From positions 1-64,000 of the forward strand of contig NZ_BAABLK010000027.1 of NCBI RefSeq assembly GCF_039544305.1: a stretch of DNA of 64,000 bases. The letters run 5' to 3'. Made by a program: the position numbers and the translations under genes. The notes under the pieces were generated by a model. It saw only the letters and a list, made by a program, of their open reading frames with translations, searched no databases and was not told the origin of the DNA. Shown in pieces: positions 62,784 through 64,000 of this stretch (positions within the stretch are counted from its first letter, which is position 1; every line of letters begins with the position of its first letter). Origin of the DNA: Paeniglutamicibacter antarcticus_C (lineage in GTDB: Bacteria; Actinomycetota; Actinomycetes; Actinomycetales; Micrococcaceae).

Positions 62784-63080
62784 ATGTCTGCCATCAGTCG
62801 TGAGGACGTTGCGCATTTGGCGCAACTGGCCCACATAGAGATGAGCGATGCCGAGCTGGATAAAATGACCGGCGAACTCGGTGTCATCGTCGAATCCATC
62901 GCATCGGTCTCCGAGGCCGCCTCGATCGATGTTCCGGCCACCTCACATCCCATTCCGTTGACGAACGTCTTCCGCGAAGACGTCGTGGGACCGACGCTTT
63001 CGGCAGAGGAAGCGCTGATGAACGCGCCGGATTCCGTGGACACCCGCTTCAAGGTTCCGGCCATTTTGGATGGGGAGTAA
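62784..63080 (+). CDS. gatC: Asp-tRNA(Asn)/Glu-tRNA(Gln) amidotransferase subunit C
   Basis: The 98-residue linker subunit wraps around GatA and stabilises the complex that converts misacylated Glu-tRNA(Gln) to Gln-tRNA(Gln). It shows the family start ISREDVAHLAQLAHIEMSD and the C-terminal NVFREDVVGPTLSAEEAL. It is followed after three bases by gatA. The presence of this pathway means that the tRNA-Gln in this window is probably first charged with glutamate. Confidence 0.96.
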   Translation: MSAISREDVAHLAQLAHIEMSDAELDKMTGELGVIVESIASVSEAASIDVPATSHPIPLTNVFREDVVGPTLSAEEALMNAPDSVDTRFKVPAILDGE

Positions 63081-63083
63081 TTC

Positions 63084-64000
63084 ATGAACGAGCTTATTCA
63101 CCTTTCCGCCACCGAACTCGCGGCCAAGCTGCGCAGTGGCGAGGTCACCTCGGTTGCCGCCGTGCAGGCGCACCTGGACCGCATCGCCGAAGTTGACGGC
63201 GGAGAGCGCGGAATCCACGCCTTCTTGCATGTGAACACTGAAGAAGCACTGGCAGTCGCCGCCGAAGTCGACGCTATCCGCGCTGCCGGCGGTGCCGAAG
63301 CCGAAGCGTTGCACCCACTTGCCGGTGTCCCGATCGCCATCAAGGACCTCATCGTCACCAAGGGCCAGCCCACCACGGCTGCATCGAAGATGCTTGAAGG
63401 CTGGATGAGCCCCTACGACGCTACCGTGATCACCAAGATCCGGGCCGCGAAGCTGCCGATGTTGGGCAAGACCAACCTCGATGAGTTCGCGATGGGTTCC
63501 TCCACCGAGCACTCTGCGTACGGTCCGACCCGCAACCCGTGGGACCTGGACCGGATCCCGGGCGGCTCCGGCGGCGGTTCTGCCGCTGCCGTTGCAGCCT
63601 ACGAAGCACCCTTGGCACTGGGCACCGACACCGGCGGTTCAATCCGCCAGCCCGGCGCCGTCACTGGCACCGTCGGGGTGAAGCCGACCTACGGCGGGGT
63701 CTCGCGCTACGGGGCGATCGCCATGGCCTCATCGCTGGATCAGATCGGCCCTGTGGCACGCACCGTGCTTGACTCCGCCTACCTGCACGAATTGATCGGC
63801 GGGCACGACGCCGCGGATTCCACGTCGTTGGATGAACCGGTGCCGGAGCTCATCGCCTCCGCCAAGGCCGGTGCCTCCGGGGACATGACCGGTGTCCGGG
63901 TCGGCGTCATCAAGGAACTGCAGGGCGAAGGCTACCAAGCCGGCGTCCAGGCCCGCTTCGATGAATCGCTTGAGGCGCTGCGTGCAGCCGGAGCGGAAAT
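63084..64000 (+). CDS. gatA: Asp-tRNA(Asn)/Glu-tRNA(Gln) amidotransferase subunit A (partial)
   Basis: The amidase-family subunit frees ammonia from glutamine for the amidotransferase. The first 305 residues are present and the gene runs off the window edge. The Ser-cisSer-Lys triad is visible: lysine in GVPIAIKDLI near residue 84, cis-serine in PGGSGGGSAAAVAA near 159, and the nucleophile serine in GTDTGGSIRQPGAVTG near 183. The ATG at 63084 follows GGGGAG at about 6 bases. gatB would be expected downstream. Confidence 0.96.
   Translation, partial: MNELIHLSATELAAKLRSGEVTSVAAVQAHLDRIAEVDGGERGIHAFLHVNTEEALAVAAEVDAIRAAGGAEAEALHPLAGVPIAIKDLIVTKGQPTTAASKMLEGWMSPYDATVITKIRAAKLPMLGKTNLDEFAMGSSTEHSAYGPTRNPWDLDRIPGGSGGGSAAAVAAYEAPLALGTDTGGSIRQPGAVTGTVGVKPTYGGVSRYGAIAMASSLDQIGPVARTVLDSAYLHELIGGHDAADSTSLDEPVPELIASAKAGASGDMTGVRVGVIKELQGEGYQAGVQARFDESLEALRAAGAE

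Noticed and set aside
1..64000. CRISPR array, rRNA operon, prophage, toxin-antitoxin pair
   Set aside because: No regularly spaced repeats, rRNA sequence, phage structural genes or adjacent small toxin-antitoxin genes were recognised on either strand.

Overview
The window reads as chromosome of a high-GC actinobacterium of the Micrococcaceae (Arthrobacter / Paeniglutamicibacter type). The gene families, the frequent GTG and TTG starts, a stand-alone acyl-CoA carboxylase epsilon subunit, a SufU-type sulfur system, a DUF2505 protein, a maltokinase-cap protein, GatC/GatA and ROK/ABC sugar loci all fit that group. The genus is inferred from gene content and order, not from a search. One ambiguous base (N) lies at 1024.

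Region by region. (1) 1-6140 is a decayed insertion-sequence island: the end of an IS21-like element inside a truncated IS110 copy, an intact but isolated exopolysaccharide sugar transferase with visibly lower GC, a frameshifted second IS110-type transposase, and a chimeric third one. (2) 6141-14661 is housekeeping core: TetR regulator, tRNA-Gln(UUG), glmU, prs, rplY/ctc, pth, sufS-sufU and convergent nhaA. (3) 14939-20285 holds a DUF2505 protein, mfd, a universal stress protein and a small membrane protein. (4) 20334-23680 is a nucleoside-salvage operon on the minus strand (purine nucleoside phosphorylase, phosphosugar mutase, deoC), divergent from an LpdA-type flavoprotein. An MHS-family transporter and a DinB/DUF664 protein follow. 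(5) 27697-47195 is the acyl-CoA carboxylase neighbourhood: accC/BCCP fusion, maf, pccB, accE and birA. It is split between accE and maf by about 12.5 kb of accessory genes: an MMPL exporter with an in-frame amber codon, its TetR regulator, a dicarboxylate symporter, a large LuxR regulator, an IS1380 relic and a DUF885 peptidase-like gene. (6) 47368-50368 is a tightly packed signalling cluster: PH-domain membrane protein, class III adenylate cyclase and PP2C phosphatase. ligA and an inositol-monophosphatase-family gene follow. (7) 54046-60980 is an amino-sugar locus on the minus strand: ROK regulator, sugar-binding lipoprotein, two permeases, NagZ-type glycosidase and nagB. A near-ideal palindromic operator sits at the ROK start. 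(8) 61297-64000 holds a GNAT acetyltransferase, a maltokinase-cap protein, gatC and the first part of gatA.

How the parts work together. BirA would biotinylate the AccC/BCCP protein, which partners PccB and AccE. The accC and pccB promoters, about 15.6 kb apart, carry a similar TGTAG-N5-CTACA palindrome, which suggests common control. The nucleoside operon would take purine (deoxy)nucleosides through pentose-1-phosphate and pentose-5-phosphate to glyceraldehyde-3-phosphate and acetaldehyde. The amino-sugar locus would import chito-oligosaccharide-like substrates, hydrolyse them and deaminate glucosamine-6-phosphate. Its ABC ATPase and nagA are not in the window.
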